Positions 11,680-23,021 of a stretch of 64,000 nt of DNA are shown one piece after another (position 1 is the stretch's first letter; each line of letters starts with the position of its first letter). Under the pieces are notes generated by a model that was not told where the DNA came from, did no database searches, and saw only the letters and a program-made list of their open reading frames with translations. A program made the position numbers and the translations under genes. Source of the DNA: Fasciolopsis buskii (taxonomy: Eukaryota; Platyhelminthes; Trematoda; Plagiorchiida; Fasciolidae); contig LUCM01002370.1 in NCBI GenBank assembly GCA_008360955.1, positions 179,870 through 243,869 of the forward strand, in the 5' to 3' direction.

Positions 11680-11952
11680 TTAATGAGAATCCTTTGTCCG
11701 ATCCAGTAGAGCGATGGAACTGAGAACCTTCAAGTAGCTATATTCGTTGGTTAGGAGTGAGCATTCAGCGAAAGATAGGCGATTGTCATCACTTTTGATT
11801 GTTGTTGATTCTTGCGAGTGAAAAAAAGAACAGTGTAAACAAAAAGTGAACAAAATAACGAATATACTTGTAAGAACAAATAATGCTACATTAGATGATG
11901 TCACGAATAACTCCAAAACTTTGAGTCTTGGAATATCACAGTTGTAAGTATC
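11680..11952 (-). CDS. Candidate terminal exon: single membrane helix plus short tail, possibly after an Ig-like domain
   Basis: On the minus strand an acceptor (TTTTATCGCAG) leads into a frame open to a stop at 11680. It starts DTYNCDIPR, resembling the Y-x-C end of an immunoglobulin-like domain. It continues through VLELFVTSS into a strongly hydrophobic stretch (VALFVLTSIFVILFTFCL), then a polar tail of about 50 residues. That order (domain end, membrane helix, cytoplasmic tail) suits a type I membrane protein. T-rich DNA readily mimics membrane helices, so this is tentative. Confidence 0.25.
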   Translation of the reverse strand, partial: DTYNCDIPRLKVLELFVTSSNVALFVLTSIFVILFTFCLHCSFFHSQESTTIKSDDNRLSFAECSLLTNEYSYLKVLSSIALLDRTKDSH

Positions 11953-14748
11953 CTGCGATAAAATTCTCGATCTCCAGAAAAAGGGATGAGAATACTACCC
12001 TACTTAGACCGGAAATACTCGTTCGATTCAATCCTGTGGCCTTTATCTCCAGCTGTCCATTGGCTCTAGTGGAAGAAATCAAGTCGAGCAGACACCTTTG
12101 ACAGCATGTTGTTTAGCGAAAAAGGAAATTTTGCTTCTATATCGTTCTAGAACTTCAATCTATCATGATCCTCAGTCGCTATCGGTTCTTAATACTAACT
12201 TCAGTGAGAAGAATCAGGCTATGCAGACATAAAAGGTAGTTTATTAATCAAAATCGAATTTATTGAATGGTTAACTCTGACTGGTTGGTTTCACTGCTTA
12301 CGGATTTTATCCAACGTTATTCATCGAAATTATCATGCGACGTTTTTGCTCACATTATCTGTTGGCGTAGCCGGTACGGTGTCGCCGCGGAAGTGTTAAC
12401 CGCTGGTCAGGTTATTGAATAAACCAAATCAAAACCCATCATATTTTTCACCCAGGGAAATCTCAATCTTACCAAAAAAGTGTGCGAACCCACCTGAAAC
12501 AAGAATGCCGAGTGTCATTCACAAATCTCCTATTAGAGCCAAACTACCGTACCAAAGTCTGTAAAATTTAATGGTTTCAACTGTTTCTCATCGTCCAGTA
12601 GATGGTCTGATCAATTTACTCTGATTGATGTGCTATAGTCCCGAAACATTTTCACCATGGTTTACCCCAGAGAAATACTACTTACAACGAACAATCTGGA
12701 ATCCAAACGGTTCCTGTGGAGATTAGATGCGCCAATGCAGTTCCATTGGCGGTAAAATGTGGCCTTAATAGTGATAGATATCAACGAGGATGTCACTTGA
12801 AGAGTATCACCAATTGTATTTGCAAGATCGTCTATTTTTCCAGCAGTTTGCCGAGTTTACTCGAATGAAGAAAGTGTTCTATATCAATCTTAATATGTTT
12901 CAAATCTCCTTGAGATTAATTTTCCAACCGATACACTACAGTAGAGTATTCTTCAGCTAATTGCCATCTATCGATCGCATAGGATAAAAATGCAGGCGGG
13001 TGCGTATAGGGAAAATTTATTTTAAGTAAACTCTTGTGAAAGCAAACAAAACTCGGGAACTGCATTCAGCCGGGTGATGAGAAAAAACTAATTAAATTAG
13101 TCTGGCACGATTTGGGGAGAAACGAGAGAGGCTGTTCCCAACAAACTCATGACGGAATTTAAGTATTACCCTTGAGGAATTCTAAGTTCAGTGATTGGCT
13201 ATTCGGACGCAAACAGTCGTAAACTAAAACACGATTTTCACTCAACTGTGATTTAAGGTCGTCAACCAAATGACTTAAAAACTGCAGGGAGCATCTGGAT
13301 TATTGGAAAAAATTCTTCCGGGAGCACGCGACCAGTATCACGGGAACTGTCGCTCGTCAAGTAAGCATTCAGAGCATACCATCCATCCTCCTATGTGCAT
13401 ATATTTGCATATATATACAATTACATATATATACTGTATATGACAAAGCTGACTTTTCAGAATCGCAAAGTTAGTTTCTTGTCATTATGAGCAAGCTTCT
13501 CGTCATCCGAACTCAAGTCAATCACCAGATTTTTGGACGCTCTGCATAAATAGCCAGGCAAAATTTCAGGGCGTATTTGTTGTCTACTGGACTCTTGGCT
13601 GTATTGGCACGAAGATCAGGTGAAACAGGTGGAACAGATGATTTGAATTGTTAGTGATTTTTTCCATATAGCTTGCTAGAATCTGAAACCAATGCTTGTA
13701 GCACATGAATTTAGGACAATGGAAAACCTCCGTAGCGATTAACTTCCTCCCCTTGATTTCAGTAGTACTTCGACTAAAACAAATTTATTAGGTTATTAGC
13801 CTCAGGTTTTAGAGGGATCCTTCCATCGTCTGTTTTAGATGGGTTTTAGGATCTCTTTAAGTGTCCGGGCGACAGCTGTTGTAGTGGTTAGTTGGTTGGC
13901 AGACTAGTGTCCAATTTGTTACATTGTTTCATCACCGAATCAGCTGAACCCCTCGTGAACACCCCTCCCATGACAAAACAGGTTTCCGGAGCTCATCTAG
14001 GGGAAAGAAAGTCGCACGCTTCGATTGCTGTTTTGCACACTGTTTATTCAATGTCTTCAGAATACATGTAAAACTGAGTCGTTCCTTTGCCCTTGAGCGA
14101 AAATTGCATTCATTTCAACGGACGCACAACAGGTAGTCCATGTGCTTAAACCCCAAAACAGTTTCATCTTCTCTACTCTTCAGTCGTCAGTGTCTTCCTC
14201 TGTTATCACAACTGCGAACAAGCTGTGTGCGAGCTACACACAATAACACGGTAGACCTATCGGTTGAGTTCGTGGAAGGTTCTCCTTACCACGATGTGTA
14301 GAAATTTCTTGCCAAGTCATTAGGAAATCCAAGGTTAGTTGTAAACTAAATGAAATGGATCTACATTCAACGAATTTCTTGATTGGCAGAATATGATATA
14401 GTCTCAGGACAGAAAAAAGGCATGTTTACTATAGTTCATCCAGGAATTTTGGTAATTGCCAGCTGACGATATATTTAGGGCAACCCTTCACTTAGTTTGT
14501 GAATGTCAGCTGATAAATTAGTCTTCAGAACTAGGGGAAGTAAAGAAAGTATTTTGCATTATTTCAGCCAACAGTGCGATCCTCCTGCAGCATTTCTTTT
14601 AGCCTTTTCGCCCTAAGTCTTGATGTTTCAGTATTCACTCGGTTGTTTAGTTTCAACTCACAGTTATCATTCATTTTTTCATGGTTTCCATCTTTGTCAA
14701 ACAACTGATTTCTATTGTTTAATAAACCAAGTTTTGGGATTATTTCAG
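11953..14748. other. No gene seen; AT-rich tract at about 13398-13442
   Basis: Long non-coding stretch. The notable feature is an imperfect TATA/CATA-rich segment near 13398-13442. A minus-strand open frame ending at GTT|GTAAGTAGT (12690 region) has a fair donor but no clear acceptor. Confidence 0.3.
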
Positions 14749-14782
14749 TTTATTCGTGGATGTGTTCATCAAGCATATTCAT
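14749..14782 (+). CDS. Candidate 34-nt micro-exon
   Basis: A strong acceptor (TTGGGATTATTTCAG) is followed after 34 bases by a near-perfect donor (CAT|GTAAGTGC). All three frames are open; one reads FIRGCVHQAYS. Paired sites of this quality so close together are uncommon, and micro-exons are an established feature of trematode genes. No neighbouring exon of the same gene could be identified, so the reading frame is undecided. Confidence 0.3.
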
Positions 14783-17479
14783 GTAAGTGCGTTTTCACTA
14801 GAGCACAAACAGTGGGCGTTAGAGAATGGTGGTCTTAACGAGCACGAAACCTCCTGAAATCCTTCGTAACAAGTTGTTTCCAGGCGCTGATACCACCGGT
14901 TTGTAAATGAAATTCCTTTGCACTGGTTTAATGAATCACGCAGTTATTCCACTAGTAATCAGTGCATAAAGGTTTACTGTGACCCAGGACTTGTTTTCTA
15001 TGAGAGTCAAGTACGAGTCTTGCAATTATAGAATTTTGCTTTCAGATATTATTGGGGGACGGCGGTGTAAATGGTGTTTGCTGTTGAATTTGTAGCATAC
15101 ATAACAGATTCTGTAGATGTTGAACAGATGACAAAACTCGGCACAGTGTGGTTTACGGCTTACTCGAGTGCCGGTCGCGAAAATGGAGAACTTTTAGTGC
15201 TTTTAGCGGTTGGTTTGCGTCAGTAGTAATAGTAATAAAAAGTCCGTCAACCGGTCGGTACGGGCGACGTTAGACAGCAAACGCATGGTCAAACATGAGG
15301 GACGCACGAGCAGTTATACGGTACACATTGGGATAGCCACCTTTTACACTGATTTGCATATTTCAGTTGAAATGTGAAATCAAGAAATGAAGCAACCTGA
15401 ATCAGCAATCAGCAGAGTGCGAGCCATCTTAAAATTTATAAAGTGACGGGATAGCCATCAATCTGCACGATGCAACTAGCCAGATCAATTCAGAATCAAA
15501 AAGTCCTACGTGATTGTGGTCTGTTTAAACAGATCAATAGAAGGACGATCAATAACTAAGCAAGCAGATGTGGATCGGTTTATAAAAATAATTGGGTTGC
15601 CTATCTAGGGCTGCTTGGATTGAACAGATCACGGAAGAATTAATGTTTTTCAGTGAAAACTTTATATTGAACAGACATGTGCACTTTTATGACTATACAG
15701 TAGTTTGGCAGTTAGACGAGTAAGGTTATCGTGTGCGTAGAATTCCTGTTATTTCAAGAATCGCTGTGGTCTCGGTAAAATAAACTGCAAAATAACTGCC
15801 GATTTTCCATGTTGTTGACCACTCAGTTCTCAGGCAGACATTTGAAATTCATCCACTAAAAGTGGGAAGGACAGAAGCTGGAAAGATTTGACCACCGGTG
15901 TCCATGTTACTTTCCCAAATTAGGTATCGTGATCGCGTTCTAACACTGTTTCTCCGTTGTAGCCAAGATTGGTTCGGTGGCATTCCGGTCATACCTGAAA
16001 GAGAACTTACGAAGAGAGGTGGAGACGGATCGCCTTGGTCTTCAAACAGGGTTTAAGGTACACGAGTGGCACAATCATTGGATCATCTGGTGGTCATACA
16101 TTTCTGCAATCTTTAACACGTTGAAAACTTTCAGACGAGATATTCAACAGCGTGATTTGCTCTCATACAAAGGACAAGAGTAAATTAATTAAACGTTTGC
16201 ATCTTTTAAGATTAAGCTTTCTTTCGAAAAGACAACTGAAGCAGAGAGTTCTTTCTAGTTACTCAATATAATTTTTTATTATTGAACCAATTGGGTAATT
16301 TAAACAGCTCGGGCAAAAGCACGAACTTGCGTAAACAAGACAAGTCCTCTGTGTTGTTTAAATGATATGAGGACAAAATGTGACGTAACCTAATGCTCAG
16401 AGAGTACAATGGTTAGTCAGATCAATGACCGAACCACGCGATTGCTTCGAAAACGTAACTGGTATTTGGCTTGCTCTGATGAACATTCTTCTTTCTCTCT
16501 CCATTGCCTTAGATATTGGTTGCTATGTGATTCTGACTGTTTCATCTACTCTTTGGATCCACGTTAATGCAGAAGTTTGGGAATGCAAGGGAATCCTTCA
16601 CTTCAATGGTAATTTTGTTAACTAGTGGAAGATTTTATGAAAAACTTTCGTTTTGTTAGAATGCTGCAATAAAATTACAATACGAGAATGTACCTATTGT
16701 AGAGGACGTTATGCAAATTTCTTTTGAGGAGACATCGTTTCGTCCGAAATAAACTCGCGTTGAACTTAAATCCTCGTTCTTACTTTGAAAAGTATGCCTT
16801 GTCTTCAACAGTCAGGCGTAATAGAGTCGAAGGTGTGTCATTACTGAAGGATATATTTCAAACTAAAAAAATATATCATTGTAAACCAAATTCACGATGT
16901 TTTAGATTGGAGATCGCAGCCAATCAAGGGCGACAGAGGGGAGGAGCGATCAACATCAGGAATCGAACTTGAGGCATTCACAACCCTCTTAAGGACCTGA
17001 TTTTGCCAGTCTGAAGCTACTCATAAATCAATGAAAGAAGAACGAAACTACTGTAGGACCTTCAAATTTCTGACCACTTTCAGCCCCACAATAGGTAATT
17101 TACAAAGAGGCTTTCGAATAGCCCAGGTCGAGAATAACCTTTAGAAGTTTGCTGCTTGAATGTACTGAGGACAGAACGTCGAATGTCGTCACGTATTATG
17201 CGACCAGCGATATGCCTGTCAAAAGACTAGCAATGCATTGTTGATACTGCCTTTCTGTGACTTTTCTCTACGTGTTTGCTGAGTTTCCGCTGTGAAGGGC
17301 CACAGCTCATGAAATCGGTATTGTATCTATTTCAAACCTTGTAGTACCCAGCCGCGCATGAACGATCTTGTTACATTAAGAAACATGGTATCTGATACAT
17401 AGGTTCATTGAGTGCAAATATCTGATAACCGACCATACTAAGCCCATAGTAATTTGACATTAATTGGACATATACATAC
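14783..17479. other. No gene seen
   Basis: Non-coding by inspection. A B-box-like GTTCGATTCC on the minus strand near 16955-16964 hints at a tRNA-derived repeat, but no A box or fold could be made out. Confidence 0.3.
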
Positions 17480-17601
17480 CACAGGCAGAACGACACATCT
17501 GTTGCCATAGCTGCTGAGCTGTTTATATCGGCAACAGGTATAAACACCATGATCCAACGAGCAATTTCCAAAATGTAGTTTCATTGGTTGAAAAGCGACG
17601 C
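17480..17601 (-). CDS. Candidate internal exon, cysteine-rich peptide, unknown
   Basis: On the minus strand the acceptor TTTTTTGTACTGCTAG is followed by 122 bases ending in CTGTG|GTATGTATA. Only one frame is open across it, giving FGNCSLDHGVYTCCRYKQ then a second basic half with another cysteine. Four cysteines in about 40 residues suggest an extracellular disulphide-bonded unit, but spacing does not match a domain I can name. Confidence 0.22.
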
Positions 17602-18203
17602 CTAGCAGTACAAAAAATTCGGGTTCCTGTTTTCGTTTAAATCTCACGAGCGTCACAAATGTTAACATTTTTGCGATACTACCGTTTATTTTGTTTGCGA
17701 AATCTTGTTTCCTCGGGACGTTACATGGGTTCATTGTGTAAATCATTATCCCTAATCAAATTTGAATAATGGAATTAAAACAAACACTCTGGTATCTTGG
17801 AGAAAGATATGACTTAATGGAAATGTTTGATAGTTCCCCTTTCCTTAGGTATCATAGTCCTTTTATATGTGATGGTTTTATATGAAAGAGATTGGCAGTA
17901 GAAGAGGTGACTGAAGTTAAGCCAAAGTAGATGTCTTAAACCATTTCTAGCTAGTAGCACCCGGTCTGAAAGACCGCTAAACCGAACTCAGCACGTGATA
18001 TTTTGAGCACAGTCATCACTTTATTACCAGGGTTGGTATTGGTCACATTCTATAATCACTATGGATGAGGTTACTTATTTTAGGTGAATTTCAAGTCACG
18101 AGTACCACACTAGTATTACCAATACTTTTGAACTTGCTTCACTAGTGGACTGACGATGGTATGAATCACTTTCCGTCTTCGCTCCCCCAGACTTTATATC
18201 TGA

Positions 18204-18518
18204 GTCGTTGAGGTACAAAGTGTACGACTGCGGCTTTTGTTTGTAGTCTCAGCATATTCAAGTAGTAAATCACCGACGTCCGATTGCCTGAGTAGGATAG
18301 TCGTCCTGATGATCGATTGCACAATAACCGTGGCTATTCAAAATGGCTCTACCGTCTGGACAGCGACCTTTAACTTTAACGAATTGATTAGGAAGCCTTT
18401 GGTAGTTTGTTTTAATGTTGTTGCTAACAGGATTGACGATTCTGATTGCACTTCCTTCAATCGAATAACATTTTCCAGCGTTCTTCTAACTACTTGCGGT
18501 GGGAAACGACATCACTAG
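18204..18518 (+). mobile_element. Possible RTE-like endonuclease remnant
   Basis: The plus-strand frame begins VRLRLLFVVSAYSS. The LFVVSAY core is the strand found in RTE-like apurinic-type endonucleases, usually followed by an AP-T-D-C segment. Further on, SRIVVLMIDCTITV sits where the D-I-V-V-L-A-G-D-x-N metal-binding strand belongs, and VVANRIDDSD where the region before the C-terminal part lies. The catalytic D-x-N is not preserved, so if the assignment is right the copy is dead. Similarity is weaker than in the copies at 25 kb and 48 kb. Confidence 0.38.
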
Positions 18519-19161
18519 AAATTAAGTAACACTTTAGACAGATAAGCCAACGTGAAATCTATTGACATCGCTGGTTGTTGCGGGCTCTTCATATCAAGAC
18601 AATGTATCAAAACAGTGCTTGGTACACACAGGCTATCTCAGTCTACTTACTCAGTTCTCCTTTTCATTTATGCATTGGTTTCTATTTACCACTGTTGGAA
18701 AATAATGTTCAACAATTTGAACCATGGTTTTCCCGTACTTTCGTAAGTTTGAAACGCTAGAACAGATACAGTGGCTTTTCCTGCAGATAAAGTGGGTAAT
18801 TGGGGATTATGTTTTGCTGCATTTTCCAGCTTAACAATTGCGTGTATTAAATCATTGTGATTTTAGGAGCAGTGCAATAAATCCCGGTGCATATGTGGTT
18901 AGGTATGTCTACTGGCAATAGCGGTAAAGTTTGACCATGTGTACTTTTCGAATATTTGCTGTGGTTTTGTTTTGCAAACTATCATTTCGTAATTTTGATG
19001 TGCATCAATATAATCTTTTTCTTTCGTTTTGCTGCCATTAGTAAGATACTGCATGGTTCTTTGTCCTCAGAAAAGGAGTCCTAGCCATTCAAAGGCTGTA
19101 AATTAAAAGTTGATTGACGATAGTGGAGCTGCGATCTGCACATCACATTCATCTGTTTCAG
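18519..19161. other. No gene seen
   Basis: Non-coding by inspection. The plus strand ends in a pyrimidine-rich tract that forms the acceptor of the short candidate exon starting at 19162. Confidence 0.3.
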
Positions 19162-19230
19162 CTGATCGACTACCGCCAGTCATCGAAATTCAAACCTTTG
19201 GTTGAATACAACGATCAATTTGGCATTTAA
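19162..19230 (+). CDS. Candidate short terminal exon
   Basis: The acceptor tract CATTCATCTGTTTCAG is a good match. The following 69 bases encode LIDYRQSSKFKPLVEYNDQ and three more residues before TAA. Aromatic and charged residues are mixed as in real C-termini, but a 22-residue frame proves nothing. No polyadenylation signal was noticed. Confidence 0.25.
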   Translation: MIDYRQSSKFKPLVEYNDQFGI

Positions 19231-20138
19231 TATATATGAACAGATGAGTTCTACGGCCACTTAAAGATGTCTGAAACCAGTAGTTATGAAGAGCATTGAC
19301 TGCGTGCGAGATCAATAAATTCCTAATGGAGTCCTACTACGGATTGCCATTGAAGGGGACATCTGATCACGACTCGGTAATTATGGTTTGGCTGCTCAGC
19401 AGGTGGAAGCATAGCGGCAACACGCACACGTTCTATTTAGAAAGCCTGGGTTCAGACCCCAAATGCAGTGGCGCATATCCGACACTGATTAACTCTCATA
19501 GGAACGATACTTCTGATGCTTTCCGACTGTGGGATAGACCAGATAACCTGAGGTTTGTGATTGAAACGTGGACCTCTAAGGGCAGACAATCAAGTACGGA
19601 AACATCAATCCTGCCTTCTGCTTACAAGAATTTGTGAGCTATGCATAAAACACAAACTTTTTTATGTTGATGTCTGAGATAACGGATATGAATTGCACAC
19701 ACTCTTATTATGTGCATCCTTCCCGTACCGATCGGCTAAATAAATTTCACTCAGATATTCTTTTTAGACAACGTATTTGTCTTGAAAATTTGGTGGGCGT
19801 AGTTAGTTTCACTATAAAAATAGGTTTTATAGAATAACTTACCTTTTGACACTTGGACCCTCATCACTCGAAGTTACCCATCATTCGGCATCACAGAGCA
19901 ACTCACGACGAGAAACCATGGAGGTACTCTGCAAATGTTTCAACCTAGCAGTGCACATCCACCGCGTGTTCGTTTTACTTAGGTTACTCTCAAAAGAGTC
20001 ATTTAACTTTGGGTATTAATTACCTTGCGTCTGCTTCCTAGGACCGTTGAGCGCCTGCCGAACTACCGCAATGGCTAATGCTTTCGAGTGCCTGCTGTTT
20101 GTCCAGATCAGAATCCTAGTTTGTGCTTGATGAGGAGG
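19231..20138. other. One 113-codon open frame (19296-19637), no recognised content
   Basis: The plus-strand frame lacks an initiating ATG at its 5' end and matches no family I know. A tRNA-like B box (GGTTCAGACCC) lies inside it near 19448, so the piece could be a tRNA-derived repeat rather than a gene. The rest is featureless. Confidence 0.25.
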
Positions 20139-20206
20139 CACTGGTGATGACTCCTAACAATGATGATGCGATGCTTTCATGATTTCTAAATGATGAGGTG
20201 TGGTGT
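20139..20206 (+). repeat. Hammerhead-like repeat, copy 1 (degenerate)
   Basis: Shares GATGACTCCTAACAA and the downstream block ATGCTTTCATGATTTCTAAA with the copies at 34.2, 36.2 and 52.6 kb. The core C-U-G-A-U-G-A appears as GGTGATGA, and the G-A-A-A box is lost (ATGATGCG). This is the most decayed member. Confidence 0.45.
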
Positions 20207-20366
20207 TGGTGCCACATAGTGAATAAGTTCGCATAAGCAATGTTTCCCTCTTTATTTTTAATAGAAGCAGATTGCTTTCTAAAATTTAAAAACCCTACTT
20301 GGTCTATTTACTTAAAGTGCTTACTTAAATCTGACTACCTTTTACTCCTATCTTAACAACTATCAG

Positions 20367-20563
20367 TGAACAACTGTAATCGAATAGGCATGTCCGCATT
20401 CAGTTATTTCCATTCAGAGCAGAAGACGGGAAGGCAAACGAGAAAGAAAAGTTGGCTTACGTTGCTCGCATTTTGGGCATTGTTTTCATCAATTATTGTT
20501 TATCCTCCCTGGCACCTAGATAGCAGGGCAAACAATAAAACAAATAAGCTTGCAGAAAAATGA
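20367..20563 (+). CDS. Candidate terminal exon with one membrane helix, unknown
   Basis: A long pyrimidine-rich acceptor (CTTTTACTCCTATC then AACAACTATCAG) leads into a frame open to TGA at 20561-20563. The 64-residue product has a basic segment (TGRQTRKKS), one hydrophobic helix (WLTLLAFWALFSSIIVYP) and a polar tail, as expected for the end of a membrane protein with positive residues on the inside. An AATAAA lies within the last codons (about 20530), which is unusual for a functional poly(A) signal. No family is recognised. Confidence 0.3.
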
Positions 20564-20926
20564 TGGGTCTCTAGCGTAAAGTTGTTCTGTTCGCGAAGAG
20601 GATGTTTTTTCCCTTGCCGAAAGTGCACTTCGATGCAAATCACATCATCCGTGTGTTGCGGATTCATTGAATCCGAAAATCTTGTCCTCTTTTTTCGGTT
20701 CAGAAAGTAGCACCAGAATGATTCATTGTATGCAATAGTTACTATGATAATTGATGTTTTCAATGAAATTACAGGAGAGAAAATGAAACTATTTTTCGTT
20801 TCAAGCTTCCCTCCATGCCTAGGGCAACGAGAATAAATGGTTTGTACGAATATTGTTCACTGTGTAGACATTAAACTGCATTGTTTTAATTTATTTTGCT
20901 TTTTTATTATCCCTGTTTTTTTGCAG

Positions 20927-21058
20927 CAGCAAGTGTTTATTTTTGCACTTACATCCTGTTTTTATTCTAAATGTTGTTCAAGCAATTTGGGACATATTCT
21001 TACAATTCTCGCAAAATCTGTTAATGTGACAGGACAATTGAACCAATCTTTGGATTGA
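20927..21058 (+). CDS. Candidate terminal exon, unknown
   Basis: The acceptor is among the strongest in the window: about 30 pyrimidine-dominated bases ending CTGTTTTTTTGCAG. The frame that follows is open for 43 codons to TGA, starting QQVFIFALTSCFYSK and ending VNVTGQLNQSLD. It is unlikely to belong to the same transcript as the other nearby terminal-exon candidates unless splicing is alternative. Confidence 0.28.
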   Translation, partial: QQVFIFALTSCFYSKCCSSNLGHILTILAKSVNVTGQLNQSLD

Positions 21059-21284
21059 CGTTAGTTAGGACAGCGATTCAGTTGTAACTGTGCGAAATGA
21101 CGTTGCCATCAGAATCTCCGTTTGGTAAATCAAGGAAGAAAACGGATCCGTCTCGGAATTACGTTTACCTGCCTATCAGAATAGCCGGTATTGAGCATGT
21201 TCTACGGGAGCACTGCACAAATTCCACCAGGCTCTCTTTGTGTTTAGGAGCTCCGTTTACTAGCTGATCAGTGACATTTACACC

Positions 21285-21475
21285 TTATCCAGATAAATCG
21301 TTTACGAAAGTAAGCCAATTTTCGTTGGCATTGCTGGCACTTGGCATATTTACTTGCCCATAGCCAATCTCGGACTGTCTGGAGGAGGCTTCATCAGCAA
21401 ACCAGCCGACCAGTTCTGGCGATCCAGTTTCACCTCTCTTGTCCGGAAGATCCCAACGACTCTTGACTCCAGTTC
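21285..21475 (-). CDS. Candidate terminal exon, unknown
   Basis: On the minus strand a pyrimidine-rich acceptor (CTCTTCTTCTTGCCC then ATTTACCGTGTTTAG) is followed by a frame reading TGVKSRWDLPDKRGETGSP, then ELVGWFADEASSRQSE, and ending NENWLTFVNDLSG before TAA at 21285. The product is soluble, acidic and balanced in composition, more protein-like than most short frames here. I do not recognise it. No polyadenylation signal was seen in the 100 bases downstream. Confidence 0.38.
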
Positions 21476-21559
21476 TAAACACGGTAAATGGGCAAGAAGA
21501 AGAGTTACAATGACCATAATGACCCTGTGTAATCCGTGCATGCTTCGTCAAGCTCACCA

Positions 21560-22765
21560 ATAAGGATGAAGTGATTTGTATTACAGGAACATTATCATGG
21601 TTTCATTGTAGCCATCTTAACAGCTAAATGTGTTTTTACAATAGATAAAATATCGCATCTGGTCAGCAGTTCGTAGATTTTACATTTATAAGTTAGACAC
21701 TGTCATAATCTATATATTGCGTTCTTTATTTTCAGTTTAATTTCATTTTCTGATAAGGGATATTTTCCTTTATGCTGCATTATTTGGTTGTTGGGATGAG
21801 TGAATCTGCCATTCCTATTTGCAAAGCTTTGCAAGCATTACACCGGGTGAATGGCTAACGGCCCACCGAATGACACTTTGGTTACTGTCACCACTTATGC
21901 CAGTCAGGGTGATTCAGTCGAAACATCGCCATAATTAATCATCCTATGCTGGTGAAACCACCTCGACCACTAAGTAAGGTGTGGCAAAAGAAATGCTATT
22001 TTGCACTCCCATCATTTCAGAAAAAATAGTTGTTTCGTGCATGCCTATGGAATATTTCTGTTTACCATCAGACAGCGACTGACGTTTGCGGTAATCGTAC
22101 ACGCAAACGAATATTCGGGTCATTCAGTATGACCCAGGATCAACGATGAGAGTAGCGGATTAAGCGAATTAGCGATACCTCATTTTGTCATACTCGAGTT
22201 GAGGTAAGCAGGTAAGTCTGTTGGAGCCAGACGACTCCTAATTTAAATAGTCGTGACCCGATGCTGCTTAACTTTGACACGGCGATATTAGCCAAGGGGT
22301 TCGACTCATTACAAACTGACAATGCTTCAGCCGTAAGCTGTTGGTAAAACGTCTTTATGGTAAACATTTCGTCGTGCAGCAAGTAACCGCAGGACGCTTG
22401 GAAATTTCCGTGTCCGGATACTACGGACTTCGTTTAAGTTTGTGTGAAACGTTGTGGTATATTCTTTTCCATTTTTTGTCATGAAAACTATCAAATTTCC
22501 TGTGACCCGATGGCCGCGGACTGAGCATGCTAGCTGAAGTGCTCAGAGTCTTGTACAGAAGTAGCACGCGATTCATTTTGTATGCATTCGTGAAGAATCG
22601 ATCACGAAAGACTCAATATAGTTCATTTTATTTTGTTATGGACTTCAGCAGGGAAGGATAACAACTGTCCACTGGGAAATAGTTCAGGGTGGAGTTGCCT
22701 GACGACTTCGTTTTTAACCAGGTTTCGAATTAAATAAATTGCAACGGAACCGCGTTGAATATTAG
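21560..22765. other. No gene seen
   Basis: Non-coding by inspection. A minus-strand frame (22382-22188, starting MLHDEMFTIKTFYQQL) is open but has no convincing splice sites. Confidence 0.3.
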
Positions 22766-22910
22766 TAAGAGAGTGAATAAGCTTCGAAATCCTTACTGGC
22801 TAAAAGCGGCAGGCAAACAGATCATTGTGCAGCGGATTGGTGGAGTCTATACGGAAGATTTTGGAGAATATCTTCGAAAGCCAAAAGCTACTAAGGTGGC
22901 TAAAATTTAA
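22766..22910 (+). CDS. Candidate terminal exon, basic C-terminus, unknown
   Basis: After an acceptor-like GAATATTAG the frame is open for 47 codons to TAA, reading KRVNKLRNPYWLKAAGKQ, then IIVQRIGGVYTEDFGEYL and a lysine-rich end (RKPKATKVAKI). The composition is typical of a genuine C-terminus. An A-run follows the stop immediately, so a retrocopied gene end is an alternative. Upstream in the same frame there is a stop at about 22731. Two good plus-strand donors lie just downstream (GCG|GTAAGTTC near 22952 and GCG|GTGAGTAA near 23021), so splicing in this area may be more complex. Confidence 0.33.
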
Positions 22911-23021
22911 AAAAAAATTGATTAAAAACCGCTCTCAGTGATCATTCCGCGGTAAGTTCTGGGGTTTATTTTTACTCAAACTTGGGTAACAGCAAAAGGA
23001 AGTTAGGCTACAAAGCGGTGA

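Noticed and set aside
16725..16760. GGACGAAAC on the minus strand, as in hammerhead cores
   Set aside because: There is no C-U-G-A-U-G-A strand at a suitable distance.
16920..16980. B-box-like GTTCGATTCC on the minus strand
   Set aside because: No A box at tRNA spacing and no cloverleaf arms.
19296..19637. 113-codon plus-strand frame
   Set aside because: No initiating ATG, no domain and a tRNA-like B box inside; more likely repeat-derived or chance.
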